Assembly: GCF_009733795.1 (NCBI RefSeq)
Contig: NZ_WNXX01000002.1
Location: 1-64,000, forward strand
DNA from: Actinotalea caeni
Lineage (GTDB): Bacteria > Actinomycetota > Actinomycetes > Actinomycetales > Beutenbergiaceae
DNA length: 64,000 nucleotides
Direction: 5' to 3'
The notes under the pieces were generated by a model, which saw nothing but the letters and a program-made list of their open reading frames with translations, was not told the origin of the DNA and searched no databases. Each line of letters starts with the position of its first letter. Position 1 is the stretch's first letter. A program made the translations under genes and the position numbers. Below are positions 56,531-64,000 of the stretch, piece after piece.

Positions 56531-58891
56531 TCATCCGGGCCGCCGCGTCTGCGCAGCGCTCACGACGGCTCGTTGGAGCGACCAGTCCGTCAGGCGCTCT
56601 CGAGCCAGCCACCGCGCGTGGCGTGCGAGTGGTCGCGCACGAGACAGCAGACGCCGCGGCGGCGAACCCGCACGCGTCGTCAGGCCGCCCAGTGCCCACG
56701 CGGCTCGGTGCATCTGCTGCTGCCACGGACTGCCCTCCACCAGCAGATCGAGCGGCATCCCGGTCGCTGACAGCCACCGTGAGGCGTACGACATGTCACC
56801 GACGGGTCGGTCACCGTCGAAGTCCGCCTGGGGCTCGCCGAAGTTCGCACTCTCGACGAAGGATCCGGGTCCGTCCGGGTAGGCGTGGAGGAACTCGAGG
56901 TCGACGAGCTTCAGCCCCTCTCGCGCGTCGAGCACGAAGTTGTCGGGTTTGGCGTCGACGACGTCGTAGCCGGCCTCGTGCAGCTCACGCAGGACTGCGA
57001 CCATCTCCCGCACGACGGGCAGCGGCAGCGGCCTGCGGTCGCGGGGTAGACGGTCGTCGTACAGAGGGCTCTCGACCCATGTCGCTCCGCTGTCGAGCAG
57101 CGGCGGGATCGCACCGATCCGTCGGGACAGGTCGCGGCGCGCGAACACCTCGCGCTCGAGGAACCGGTCGAAGGCAGGAACGAAGGTCTTCCGGACGACT
57201 GGTCCCTGGCGGCCGTCGACGACGTCCACCCGTGCGCGCCTGCCCACGGAGAGGTTGCGGATCAGGCCGGGCGGGGGAGCGAGCGCCGCGGCACGCGCGT
57301 GCGCCTCGTCGTGCAGCTCGGGCACGCGCTCGGGGAGCACCACCCGCAGGTACTGCCACGCCTCATGGGTGCTGTCGGCGGAGTGGACGGGGTTGAACCG
57401 CTCGTCGGGCGGCACCAGCGACTCGATCCGGCGCCGGAGCGCGTCCTTGAGCTCCCACGTCTCGGCGTTCGTGAGGTGAGGGTAACGATGCTGGAGCCAC
57501 TCGTACGGGGGTATCGGGGCGTGGTGCACGGCGACCGCGAGGACCGCGGGTTCGCCTCCGCTGACGGGGAACGGGCCCTGTCCCCAGTTGCCCCCTCGTA
57601 GCTGACGCGCGGCCCGGCTCGCGGCGTCCCCCGTGAGAGGCTCGACCAGCAGAGCGTCGAACCCGAAGTGGTCGAGCAGCCTGGAGAAGTCGTCGACACC
57701 GAGGATGTCGAGCGCCCTCTCCCGGAGCAGGAAGACGGCGAGCTCGGCTCGCTCGGGCAACGTCTCGTCCGGATCGTCCTGGATGAGAGCACGCACCCAG
57801 TCGTTGTGCGTGGCGAGACGGCGTAACGTGTCCTCGGGAGGGCGCCAGCCGACGGAGGCGAGATAGGTGTCCAGACCCTCCAGCGTCGGGACGAGATCGA
57901 CGCCGTTGGCGGCTGCGAGCCGCTCCAGATGCGCGGCATAGTCGTGGTCCGCTGCTCCTGCCGGAGGGTGCTGCCCGGCGCTCGGCAGACCGGATGCGGC
58001 CCCCTTGTGGTACACGGCGTGATAGGCCAGCGACCGCAGGTGCTCCACCGACGCCGGGACGCTGAAGCCGCTCTCGTGCACGATCGCTGTGGCGAGGATC
58101 TGCTCAGCGAGGTGAGGCGGGTAGTACGCGGCGTCGTTGAAGTCGGAGTACGGCAGACCGGACGCGCTGTAGAGGTCGATCGGTTCGGTGCCTGGTTCCG
58201 ACTCGACCAGCGCGCGGGTGCGCTCCAGGTCCTCGTCGGCCACGAGGATGTCGAGGTCCTCGCCCTCGTCGACGTGCGGGAGCGTCTCGAACCACCGCAG
58301 AACGACGTAACGGATACCGGCGTCGGCCAACCGCTCGGCAAGGCCGGTGGCGCCCCAGGCTGGGGAGTAGTAGATCCGCGGTGCGCGCGGGCGCGGGTTG
58401 GTGATCTCGAGCACCTCGAACGAGGTGCCAGCCACAGACATGCGCCCCACCGGACGGGAGCGGCCCGCCAGCCGCCCCGTGAGCCGCACCAGCATCGTCT
58501 CGACGCTGTTGCCCGCCGATCCACCCCGTTCGACGGCGATGTACCGAGCCCCGATGTCACCGTGCAGACCCCAGACGGCACGCAGGGCGCTCGAACGCAC
58601 GACGAGCAGGTCGGTGCTGCACCGTGTGGGGTCGAACGCTGCCGGCAACGGCTGCACTCGCTCGGCAGCCGGCCCGGACGCGCGCACCGAGGACAACCGG
58701 GACGGGTCCACCAACGAGAGGTGGTGCGCATAGCCGCGCAGCTCCAGAGCCGATGGCAACGACTGGTCCTGCGCACCCAGCTCGAGCACTCGGCCTGAGA
58801 CGGGGAGAAGCTGCTCAAGCTGCACCTGCCGATGGTAGCGAGACAGTGCGCGTTCGAGCCGTCCGAACCACGTTGCTACGATCCCGGACAT
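56531..58891 (-). CDS. Three-part protein: methyltransferase-like, nucleotidyltransferase-like, kinase-like
   Basis: About 786 residues. Part 1 (about 1-190) resembles a degenerate SAM methyltransferase fold (RVLELGAQDQSLPSAL, HLSLVDPSRLS). Part 2 (about 195-400) looks like a nucleotidyltransferase-fold domain found in polysaccharide clusters: GIRYVVLRWFETLP then GEDLDILVADE supplies acidic metal ligands. Part 3 (about 570-720) is kinase-like: RQGPVVRKTFV (Lys), YDVVDAKPDNFVL (catalytic Asp and Asn), LKLVDLEFLH (DFG position). ATG 58891 is chosen; ATG 58903 is possible. It is divergent from a GT2 gene only 26 bases away. Function is unknown; chain capping or polymer modification is an inference. 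Confidence 0.7.
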   Translation of the reverse strand: MSGIVATWFGRLERALSRYHRQVQLEQLLPVSGRVLELGAQDQSLPSALELRGYAHHLSLVDPSRLSSVRASGPAAERVQPLPAAFDPTRCSTDLLVVRSSALRAVWGLHGDIGARYIAVERGGSAGNSVETMLVRLTGRLAGRSRPVGRMSVAGTSFEVLEITNPRPRAPRIYYSPAWGATGLAERLADAGIRYVVLRWFETLPHVDEGEDLDILVADEDLERTRALVESEPGTEPIDLYSASGLPYSDFNDAAYYPPHLAEQILATAIVHESGFSVPASVEHLRSLAYHAVYHKGAASGLPSAGQHPPAGAADHDYAAHLERLAAANGVDLVPTLEGLDTYLASVGWRPPEDTLRRLATHNDWVRALIQDDPDETLPERAELAVFLLRERALDILGVDDFSRLLDHFGFDALLVEPLTGDAASRAARQLRGGNWGQGPFPVSGGEPAVLAVAVHHAPIPPYEWLQHRYPHLTNAETWELKDALRRRIESLVPPDERFNPVHSADSTHEAWQYLRVVLPERVPELHDEAHARAAALAPPPGLIRNLSVGRRARVDVVDGRQGPVVRKTFVPAFDRFLEREVFARRDLSRRIGAIPPLLDSGATWVESPLYDDRLPRDRRPLPLPVVREMVAVLRELHEAGYDVVDAKPDNFVLDAREGLKLVDLEFLHAYPDGPGSFVESANFGEPQADFDGDRPVGDMSYASRWLSATGMPLDLLVEGSPWQQQMHRAAWALGGLTTRAGSPPRRLLSRARPLARHARWLARERLTDWSLQRAVVSAAQTRRPG
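58854..58882 (+). promoter_or_regulatory. Promoter of the plus-strand GT2 gene
   Basis: TCGAGC (58854-58859) and TACGAT (58877-58882) are 17 bases apart. The promoter lies inside the first codons of the divergent 786-residue protein gene, so the two transcripts overlap at their 5' ends. Confidence 0.45.
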
Positions 58892-58917
58892 CGACGCTCG
58901 CATGGGAGGCGCTGCCT

Positions 58918-59865
58918 GTGAGGATGACGGTGCCGGCCCTGTCCGTCGTGATCCCGGCGTTCGACGCCGAGGCGACCCTGGGTGAGCAGCTCGACGCCTT
59001 CGCCCGCCAGCGAACAACGGTCCCCTTCGAGGTCCTCGTCTGCGACAACGGCTCGCGCGACGGCACGCGAGCGCTGGTCCGTGCTCGAGAGGTGGGGGCC
59101 CCGTGGTTGCGGCTGCTGGATGCCTCGGCGCGGCGCGGTCCCGCGGCCGCGCGCAACGTCGGCGCGCGGCACGCGCAGGCGCCGCTGCTGGCGTTCGCCG
59201 ATGCGGACGACGTCGTGGCGGACGACTGGGTGGAGACCATGCACGCGGCGCTCGAGGTCGACGAGCTCGTCACCGGTTCCTTGGAGGGCGAGCTGCTCAA
59301 CGCTGCCCACCGCGCGTCGGTGAGCTGGACCAGCGAGGCGGTGTACGCGATGCCGTTCATGCCGCGGCTGCGGGGTGCCAGCACCAACAACCTCGGGGTC
59401 CGGCGTGCGGTGTTCGAGAAGGTCGGAGGCTTCCACGAGGACCTGCGGACCAGCGAGGACACCGACCTCTGCTGGCGGATCCAGCTCGCCGGTCACCGCC
59501 TCGTGGAGCACCCCGAGATCGTGCTGCACGTGCGCAAGCGAGATGGTGTGCGAGCCGCGTTCTGGCAGGGCTACCACTACGGGGTCGGGGACGAGCTGTT
59601 GCGCGCTCGGTATCTGCTCGTCGCTGCAGCGCTCTGCGAGCAGGACGAGAGCCCTCGTGGAGACGCCGCGGCTCCGCCGTCGAGCGCGTCGGACCGGTTG
59701 CGGCAGCTGGCCGAGCGGGTGGGCCGGTTCCGAGGTCGGGTCAGGTGGGCCGACCATGCGTTCCGCGCAGGTCATCGGTGGGGGTCGATGCGTGGTCGAC
59801 GCGCGGCGCGTGAGGTCGTGCCGTTACCTGTGCCGGTCGTGCTCCCTCGACCTGACGGCGCCTGA
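58918..59865 (+). CDS. Glycosyltransferase family 2 (paralogue A)
   Basis: A 315-residue GT-A enzyme. LSVVIPAFDAEATLGEQL, VLVCDNGSRDGTRALV, RRGPAAARNVGARHAQ and LLAFADADDVVADDWVE are the donor and metal motifs; FHEDLRTSEDTDLCWR is the acceptor-side motif. GTG 58918 has GGGAGG at 58904-58909. It is strikingly similar to the next gene on the minus strand, and their stop codons abut (TGA then TCA, 59863-59868). Confidence 0.9.
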   Translation: MRMTVPALSVVIPAFDAEATLGEQLDAFARQRTTVPFEVLVCDNGSRDGTRALVRAREVGAPWLRLLDASARRGPAAARNVGARHAQAPLLAFADADDVVADDWVETMHAALEVDELVTGSLEGELLNAAHRASVSWTSEAVYAMPFMPRLRGASTNNLGVRRAVFEKVGGFHEDLRTSEDTDLCWRIQLAGHRLVEHPEIVLHVRKRDGVRAAFWQGYHYGVGDELLRARYLLVAAALCEQDESPRGDAAAPPSSASDRLRQLAERVGRFRGRVRWADHAFRAGHRWGSMRGRRAAREVVPLPVPVVLPRPDGA

Positions 59866-60825
59866 TCACGACCGCCTGCCCTTGGGTCGGCCGTCACGCC
59901 GGCCGGGGCGGCGAAGCTCCGCGGCCGTGGGCTGAACGATGCCGTCGAGATCTGCGGTGCGCCACCCCAGGCGCCACCCGATCCGCCAGGCGAGGTTCGC
60001 GATCGTCTCGGGTCTGAGCAGTCGTGCGAGCCGCCGTCGCGTCTGCCCCGGATCGGTCGTCGTCGCCGGGGCCGCGGACGGCGGCTCGTCGACCGCGGCC
60101 AGCTCGGCCGCGACCCGCGCGTACTTGTGGGCAAGCCGGTGCGCGCCGGCGCCTGCCGTGACGGCGTGACGGAAGACCTGTCGGAGACCGCTGCGTCGCC
60201 GGACGTGCAGCACCATACGAGGCTCGTAGTGGAGGCGGTGCCCCAGCAGCTGGGCCCGCAGGCACAGGTCGTCGTCCTCGGCGGTGCGGAGCGTCTCGTC
60301 GAACCCACCCACCGCGTCGAAGATCTCGCGACGCATGGCCATGTTGCCCGCACCCGCCGTCACCAGACCCGGCATCCACTCGAGGTGTGTCAGGCCGTCG
60401 AGCTGAGGAGACCAGGACACGGTGACGCGGCTACGGGGGTGGAGCCGCTCGATGTCGAACCGGCCGGCGACGAACGCGTGCTCGGTGAGCGCCCGCTCGA
60501 CGGCGTCGGCCCATCCGTCGCCGACGACGTCGTCGGCGTCCACGAAGGCGATCACGTCACCCCGAGCGGCCTCGACACCGATGTTGCGCGCTGCTGCGGG
60601 GCCGCGCCGCGCCCCTGCATCGACCAGGCGGACCTGCGGATGCTGCGCCGCCCATTCCTGGACAAGCCTCCGGGTGCCGTCGCGTGAGCCATTGTCGCAC
60701 ACGAGGATCTCCCAGGGCCGGCCGGCGGCCTGAGCAACGAGGGGTGCGAGCTGGTTCGGAAGGGTCGAGGCCGCATCGTGAGCGGCGATCACGACGCTCA
60801 GCCAGGGAGTGTTGACCGTGGTCAT
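59866..60825 (-). CDS. Glycosyltransferase family 2 (paralogue B)
   Basis: A 319-residue GT-A enzyme with LSVVIAAHDAASTLPNQL, ILVCDNGSRDGTRRLVQ, RRGPAAARNIGVEAARG, VIAFVDADDVVGDGW and FDETLRTAEDDDLCLRAQ. Motif spacing and wording closely follow paralogue A, so the two probably arose by duplication. Start ATG 60825 overlaps the stop of the deacetylase gene as ATGA; the tail after residue 280 is Arg-rich. Confidence 0.9.
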   Translation of the reverse strand: MTTVNTPWLSVVIAAHDAASTLPNQLAPLVAQAAGRPWEILVCDNGSRDGTRRLVQEWAAQHPQVRLVDAGARRGPAAARNIGVEAARGDVIAFVDADDVVGDGWADAVERALTEHAFVAGRFDIERLHPRSRVTVSWSPQLDGLTHLEWMPGLVTAGAGNMAMRREIFDAVGGFDETLRTAEDDDLCLRAQLLGHRLHYEPRMVLHVRRRSGLRQVFRHAVTAGAGAHRLAHKYARVAAELAAVDEPPSAAPATTTDPGQTRRRLARLLRPETIANLAWRIGWRLGWRTADLDGIVQPTAAELRRPGRRDGRPKGRRS

Positions 60826-61607
60826 GACCGGCTGCGCTCGCGCGCGTACGTCCGTACGCGTGGGTAGGCGCGAAGCATGGCGCCCATGGTCATCGACAGG
60901 TAGCCCTCGTCGGCGAGCCGGCCGAGGAGCCGATCCAGCACGCGCGCCTTGTCGAAGGCAGGCAGCTGCTCGCCCGGACCCAAGCGTTCGGGGTCCGCAC
61001 GGTCGTCGTGCAGCAGGAGCACAGCTCCCGGGTGCACCGAGCGCCATGCTGCCTCGACGACATCCTCCTCCGGCGCGTCCACCCAGTCCCTGGCGTCACC
61101 CGACCAGATCGCCAGCTCCAACCCGTCACGCGCCAGGATGCGCGACTGCGCAGGTGTGTGCCGACCGTACGGGGGCCGGTACAGCGCAACCGGTCGACCT
61201 GCCACGGCCTCGACCGCCGCCCGAGAGTCCCTGACCCGCCGGAGCGCGACACTCGTCGGCTGCTCCAGCAAAGAGGTGTGGTCGGGCCCGTGCAGGCCGA
61301 TCTCGTGCCCCTCGTCGACGATCCGACGCACGATGTCGGGGTGGCGGCGAGCCGGCCCCTCGAGCACGAAGAACGTGGCGCCGGCACCGTGCTGCGCCAG
61401 AACGTCGAGCAGAGCCGGTGTGTGCTCGGGATGAGGTCCGTCGTCGTAGGTCAGCGCGAGCACCCGATCGCCGGTCCGCACGGCGAACGTCCCGAACGAG
61501 TCCCAGACCACGGGCGGCAGAACGGCTCGCGGGACTCCGCGGAGGCGCCAGGGCTCGAGTGGCGGCGCCTCGAGGGCGCGGCGACGCACGATCAGCCCAG
61601 TCCTCAC
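60822..61607 (-). CDS. NodB-type polysaccharide deacetylase
   Basis: A 261-residue carbohydrate esterase family 4 protein that removes N- or O-acetyl groups from sugars. Metal ligands are the Asp pair in LTYDDGP and His residues in HGPDHTSLL; RPPYGRH supplies the third motif. LLLHDDRADPERL near the C-terminus is the last conserved motif. No clear signal peptide is visible, so it may act on lipid-linked intermediates in the cytoplasm. GTG 61607 has only a weak ribosome site (GGGAACG). Translationally coupled to the following GT2. Confidence 0.88.
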   Translation of the reverse strand: MRTGLIVRRRALEAPPLEPWRLRGVPRAVLPPVVWDSFGTFAVRTGDRVLALTYDDGPHPEHTPALLDVLAQHGAGATFFVLEGPARRHPDIVRRIVDEGHEIGLHGPDHTSLLEQPTSVALRRVRDSRAAVEAVAGRPVALYRPPYGRHTPAQSRILARDGLELAIWSGDARDWVDAPEEDVVEAAWRSVHPGAVLLLHDDRADPERLGPGEQLPAFDKARVLDRLLGRLADEGYLSMTMGAMLRAYPRVRTYARERSRS

Positions 61608-61696
61608 GGAGCGTTCCCGTTCGTCGCCCGGCCCGTGGTCGCGTCGGGTCGCTCCCGCATGGCCGCACCACTCGCTCGCGTCTGCTCGGCCATCGA

Positions 61697-62677
61697 CTAC
61701 CTCGACCCTCCCTGGCGATCGGACCGCGTCGCACGGATGGCCGCAGGCACCCCTGCGAGCAGACCTGCCAGCTCGGCGAGCGAGCGCGTCAGCACGACCG
61801 GCGCGAGCAGTCGCTTCGACACGCGGCGAGGCCTGCCGTCGGAGTGGCGCGGACCGAGACGTCGGACGAACACGCGCAGGTACTCGCTCTGGTCGCGCAG
61901 GGTCGTCAGGGCGTAGCGACGGACCAAGGGATCGCGCCACCCGAACACTCGCACCAGGAGCATCAGGTGGTTGCGGCGCGCGTAGTACAGGTATCGCCGG
62001 TCGAACCGCTTGCCACCGGAGGTGTAGGGCGCGGCGACGTGGCGGACGATCGCGCGCGGCTGGAAGACGAGGCGCCCGCCCGCCTTCCCGAGTCGCAGCG
62101 AGATGTCGGACTCCTCGCACAGGCAGGTGCCGGGGTAGTTGCCGCGGATGCCGCCGATCGCGTCGAGTGCGCTGCGGCGGAACGACATGTTCGCCCCGAG
62201 GAGGTGGTCGACCTCGATGACGCGGCCGGGATCGGCGGCGAAGTTGCCGGTCAGGCGGCCGTCGGGCAGCAGCCGCCCGATCTCCCCGAGACCCGAGGTC
62301 TCTTCCCCCTCGATACCATTGAGCGCTCGTCCGCCGACCGCCACCACCGAGGGGTCCTCGTACGGCGCCAGCAGCTGGTCGAGCCAGTCCGGGTCGACGA
62401 AGGCGTCGTCGTCGATGAACGCGATGACGTCGCCGTCGGTCGCCGCGTAACCGAGCTGCCGCGACTCCGGCATCGTGCCAGGACCGAGCTCGTTGCGCAC
62501 GAGCCGGACGTCGGGGAACTCCTCGGCGACAAGGGTGATCGTGCGGTCGTCGGGGGAGGCGTCGACGACGACGATCTCTCGCGGGGCCGTGGACAGCCGG
62601 CCGAGGTGCTCCAGGCAGGTCCGCACGTAGTCGGGCCGGGCGTAGGTGATGATGACGACCGAGGCGGTGAGGCTCAT
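61697..62677 (-). CDS. Glycosyltransferase family 2
   Basis: A 326-residue GT-A enzyme: ASVVIITYARPDYVRTCL, IVVVDASPDDRT and VIAFIDDDAFVDPDWLD hold the metal-binding acidic residues, and CLCEESDISLRLGKAGG is the acceptor-side motif. The last 90 residues are basic and amphipathic and may associate with the membrane. ATG 62677 is 10 bases after the neighbouring glycosyltransferase stop. Part of the minus-strand operon from the ABC permease. Confidence 0.9.
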   Translation of the reverse strand: MSLTASVVIITYARPDYVRTCLEHLGRLSTAPREIVVVDASPDDRTITLVAEEFPDVRLVRNELGPGTMPESRQLGYAATDGDVIAFIDDDAFVDPDWLDQLLAPYEDPSVVAVGGRALNGIEGEETSGLGEIGRLLPDGRLTGNFAADPGRVIEVDHLLGANMSFRRSALDAIGGIRGNYPGTCLCEESDISLRLGKAGGRLVFQPRAIVRHVAAPYTSGGKRFDRRYLYYARRNHLMLLVRVFGWRDPLVRRYALTTLRDQSEYLRVFVRRLGPRHSDGRPRRVSKRLLAPVVLTRSLAELAGLLAGVPAAIRATRSDRQGGSR

Positions 62678-62687
62678 GGGGCTCCGT

Positions 62688-63512
62688 TCACTCCGGCACC
62701 GTGACCATCCGGTACCAGTCCCGGCGCCGCAGCGGGTTGGTGAGCACCGTGCGCCACGGATGGCGCTGTCGACGTGCCCAGCGTTGGTACACGATCGGAC
62801 GAGAGTAGTCCGCGGCGTGGCCCGACCAGCCGAACTTGCGCCGGATGGTGTCGTGGTCGCGCACCCACGAGTAGTGCAGCACCGCCTCGCGCGGCCGGAC
62901 GACCTCGTGCACGATCGTCTCGTGGTGGTGGGCCGGGTCGGTGTTCCACGGTCGGAGGTCGACGCGGTAGGTCGGGACATCGGTCTGCCGGGCGTGCACG
63001 AGCTGCGTGCCCGCCCTGACCGCGAGCGGGCCGGGGTAGGACGCTGCAGGCCGCCAGAACCGCGTGCTCGCCTCCAGGTATCGCCCGCCCGCGACGCGCG
63101 TGTACAACCAGCGGGAGGGGTAGGCGAGCGCCGCGGCGCCCGCCGCGTCGGCATGCCGTAGCGACTGGAAGAACCGGCCGGCGTCGAGCATCACCTCGTC
63201 GGTGTCGAGCTGCAGCACCCAGTCCGCTTCCTCGGAGGCGAGGTCGAGCGCCGTCTGGCGCTGGAACGTGTCGTTGTCCAGCGGCTCCTCGTCGAGGCGC
63301 GCGAAGTGTCCGGGTGCGTGCACGCACTTGCCGGCGGTGTCGAGGGAGTCGATGATCTCGAGGCACTCGTCGACAGGCAGCGGTGTCCCCGTCCACGAGG
63401 TCGACGTCTCGTCGTAGGACAGCACGATGCGCTCGACGTGGTCGTAGTAGGACCGCAAGCTCTGCGCGAGGAAGTTGGGGTCTGCCACCAGGACGTACGC
63501 CGTGACGCGCAT
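62688..63512 (-). CDS. Putative GT-A glycosyltransferase
   Basis: A 274-residue protein starting MRVTAYVLVADPNFLAQSL. The segment EADWVLQLDTDEVML carries the DxD motif of GT-A enzymes. The rest resembles family 2 or GT92-like proteins in having an early loop for a substrate and a C-terminal HHHETIVHEVV plus LHYSWVRDHDTIRRKF. ATG 63512 overlaps the permease stop by one base (TGATG). Sugar specificity is unknown. Confidence 0.8.
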   Translation of the reverse strand: MRVTAYVLVADPNFLAQSLRSYYDHVERIVLSYDETSTSWTGTPLPVDECLEIIDSLDTAGKCVHAPGHFARLDEEPLDNDTFQRQTALDLASEEADWVLQLDTDEVMLDAGRFFQSLRHADAAGAAALAYPSRWLYTRVAGGRYLEASTRFWRPAASYPGPLAVRAGTQLVHARQTDVPTYRVDLRPWNTDPAHHHETIVHEVVRPREAVLHYSWVRDHDTIRRKFGWSGHAADYSRPIVYQRWARRQRHPWRTVLTNPLRRRDWYRMVTVPE

Positions 63513-64000
63513 CAGATGTAGTCCGCGAACTCGCGCTCGTTCTTCTGGAAGACGAGAGTGCCGAGGAAGAACACCAACGGGCCGGCGACCGCGATGGCGA
63601 CGAGCTGCCACACCGGCGGCATCGCGGTGCCCAGCGTCGACCAGCGGAAGGCCTCCAGGAACCAGGTGACGGGATTGATCTCGAACAGCCAGCGCAGGTT
63701 CTGCGGCACGGCTGAGAGCGCGTAGGCGAGGGGGCTCGCGTACATCAGCAGCTGCATGAACCACGGCAGTACGTAACCGACGTCGCGGTACTTGACCAGG
63801 TAGGCCGCAGCCGCCAGCCCGAACCCGACACCGAGCAGCATCGTCAGCACGATCCAGACCGGCAGGAGCAGGATCTGCCACCCGGGCGCGATGCCGAAGA
63901 TGATCATGAGGACGACCAGCAGCGAGAACCCGACGAGGAAGTCGAGCACGATGGAGGCCAGGCTCGAGATCGGCACCAGCAGCCGTGGGAAGAAGACCTT
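63512..64000 (-). CDS. ABC-2 type polysaccharide export permease (partial, runs off the window)
   Basis: The last 162 residues of a TagG/Wzm/KpsM-like permease; the gene continues past base 64000. Four or five hydrophobic helices, the segment YRDVGYVLPWFMQLLMYASPLAYAL and the ending EINPVTWFLEAFRW are typical of the family. Such permeases work with a Wzt/TagH ATPase, which must lie outside the window if present. It is the first visible gene of the minus-strand polysaccharide operon. Confidence 0.88.
   Translation of the reverse strand, partial: KVFFPRLLVPISSLASIVLDFLVGFSLLVVLMIIFGIAPGWQILLLPVWIVLTMLLGVGFGLAAAAYLVKYRDVGYVLPWFMQLLMYASPLAYALSAVPQNLRWLFEINPVTWFLEAFRWSTLGTAMPPVWQLVAIAVAGPLVFFLGTLVFQKNEREFADYI

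Overview
The window is high-GC actinobacterial DNA. Signs of this are GTG and TTG starts on core genes (TTG for rpoB, rpoC and secY), short-type adenylate kinase, zinc-type S14, an acidic N-terminal extension on NusG, and candidate leaderless promoters. Gene order and the kind of intergenic repeats fit a Cellulomonadaceae-like member of the Micrococcales, but that placement is a guess.

Positions 1-36.5 kb are core expression machinery. An OmpR-type two-component system (226-2363) is followed by tRNA-Trp, secE, nusG, rplK, rplA, then rplJ-rplL with an L10 leader, then rpoB-rpoC. A non-ribosomal insert (15.2-19.2 kb) holds cutC, the remains of a branched-chain amino acid ABC transporter (5'-truncated livG plus intact livF), an APC-family permease and a small unknown protein. 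The str genes rpsL-rpsG-fusA-tuf follow, then an AsnC-type regulator remnant, then an uninterrupted S10/spc cluster from rpsJ to secY-adk. Ribosomal protein S12 carries Arg at position 88, where most bacteria have Lys.

After adk the usual map-infA-rpmJ-rpsM-rpsK-rpoA block is absent. From 36.5 kb to the right edge there is a surface-polysaccharide island. The left part (37.2-47.1 kb) encodes a polyprenyl glycosylphosphotransferase, GT4 glycosyltransferases, a PAP2 phosphatase that seems to lack a normal start codon, a Wzz/BY-kinase fusion, a low-molecular-weight tyrosine phosphatase and a Wzy-like polymerase or ligase. This is the toolkit of Wzx/Wzy-dependent assembly with kinase/phosphatase control.

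The middle (47.3-53.9 kb) encodes a 1625-residue lipoprotein with four LamG-like domains on proline-rich linkers, and a small membrane protein paired with an HTTM-type protein. The right part (53.9-64 kb) encodes a methyltransferase-kinase fusion, a 786-residue protein combining methyltransferase-like, nucleotidyltransferase-like and kinase-like regions, five GT-A glycosyltransferases, a NodB-type deacetylase and, running off the edge, a TagG/Wzm-type ABC permease.

Methyltransferase plus kinase in a polysaccharide cluster beside an ABC exporter recalls the WbdD chain-terminator logic of Gram-negative O-antigens. That is the most interesting hypothesis here. Intergenic regions also hold three repeat types: a 36-38 nt palindrome family (upstream of rpoB and near 18.6 kb), 19-nt-period tandem repeats beside both palindromes, and a duplicated 61-nt hairpin between two polysaccharide genes.
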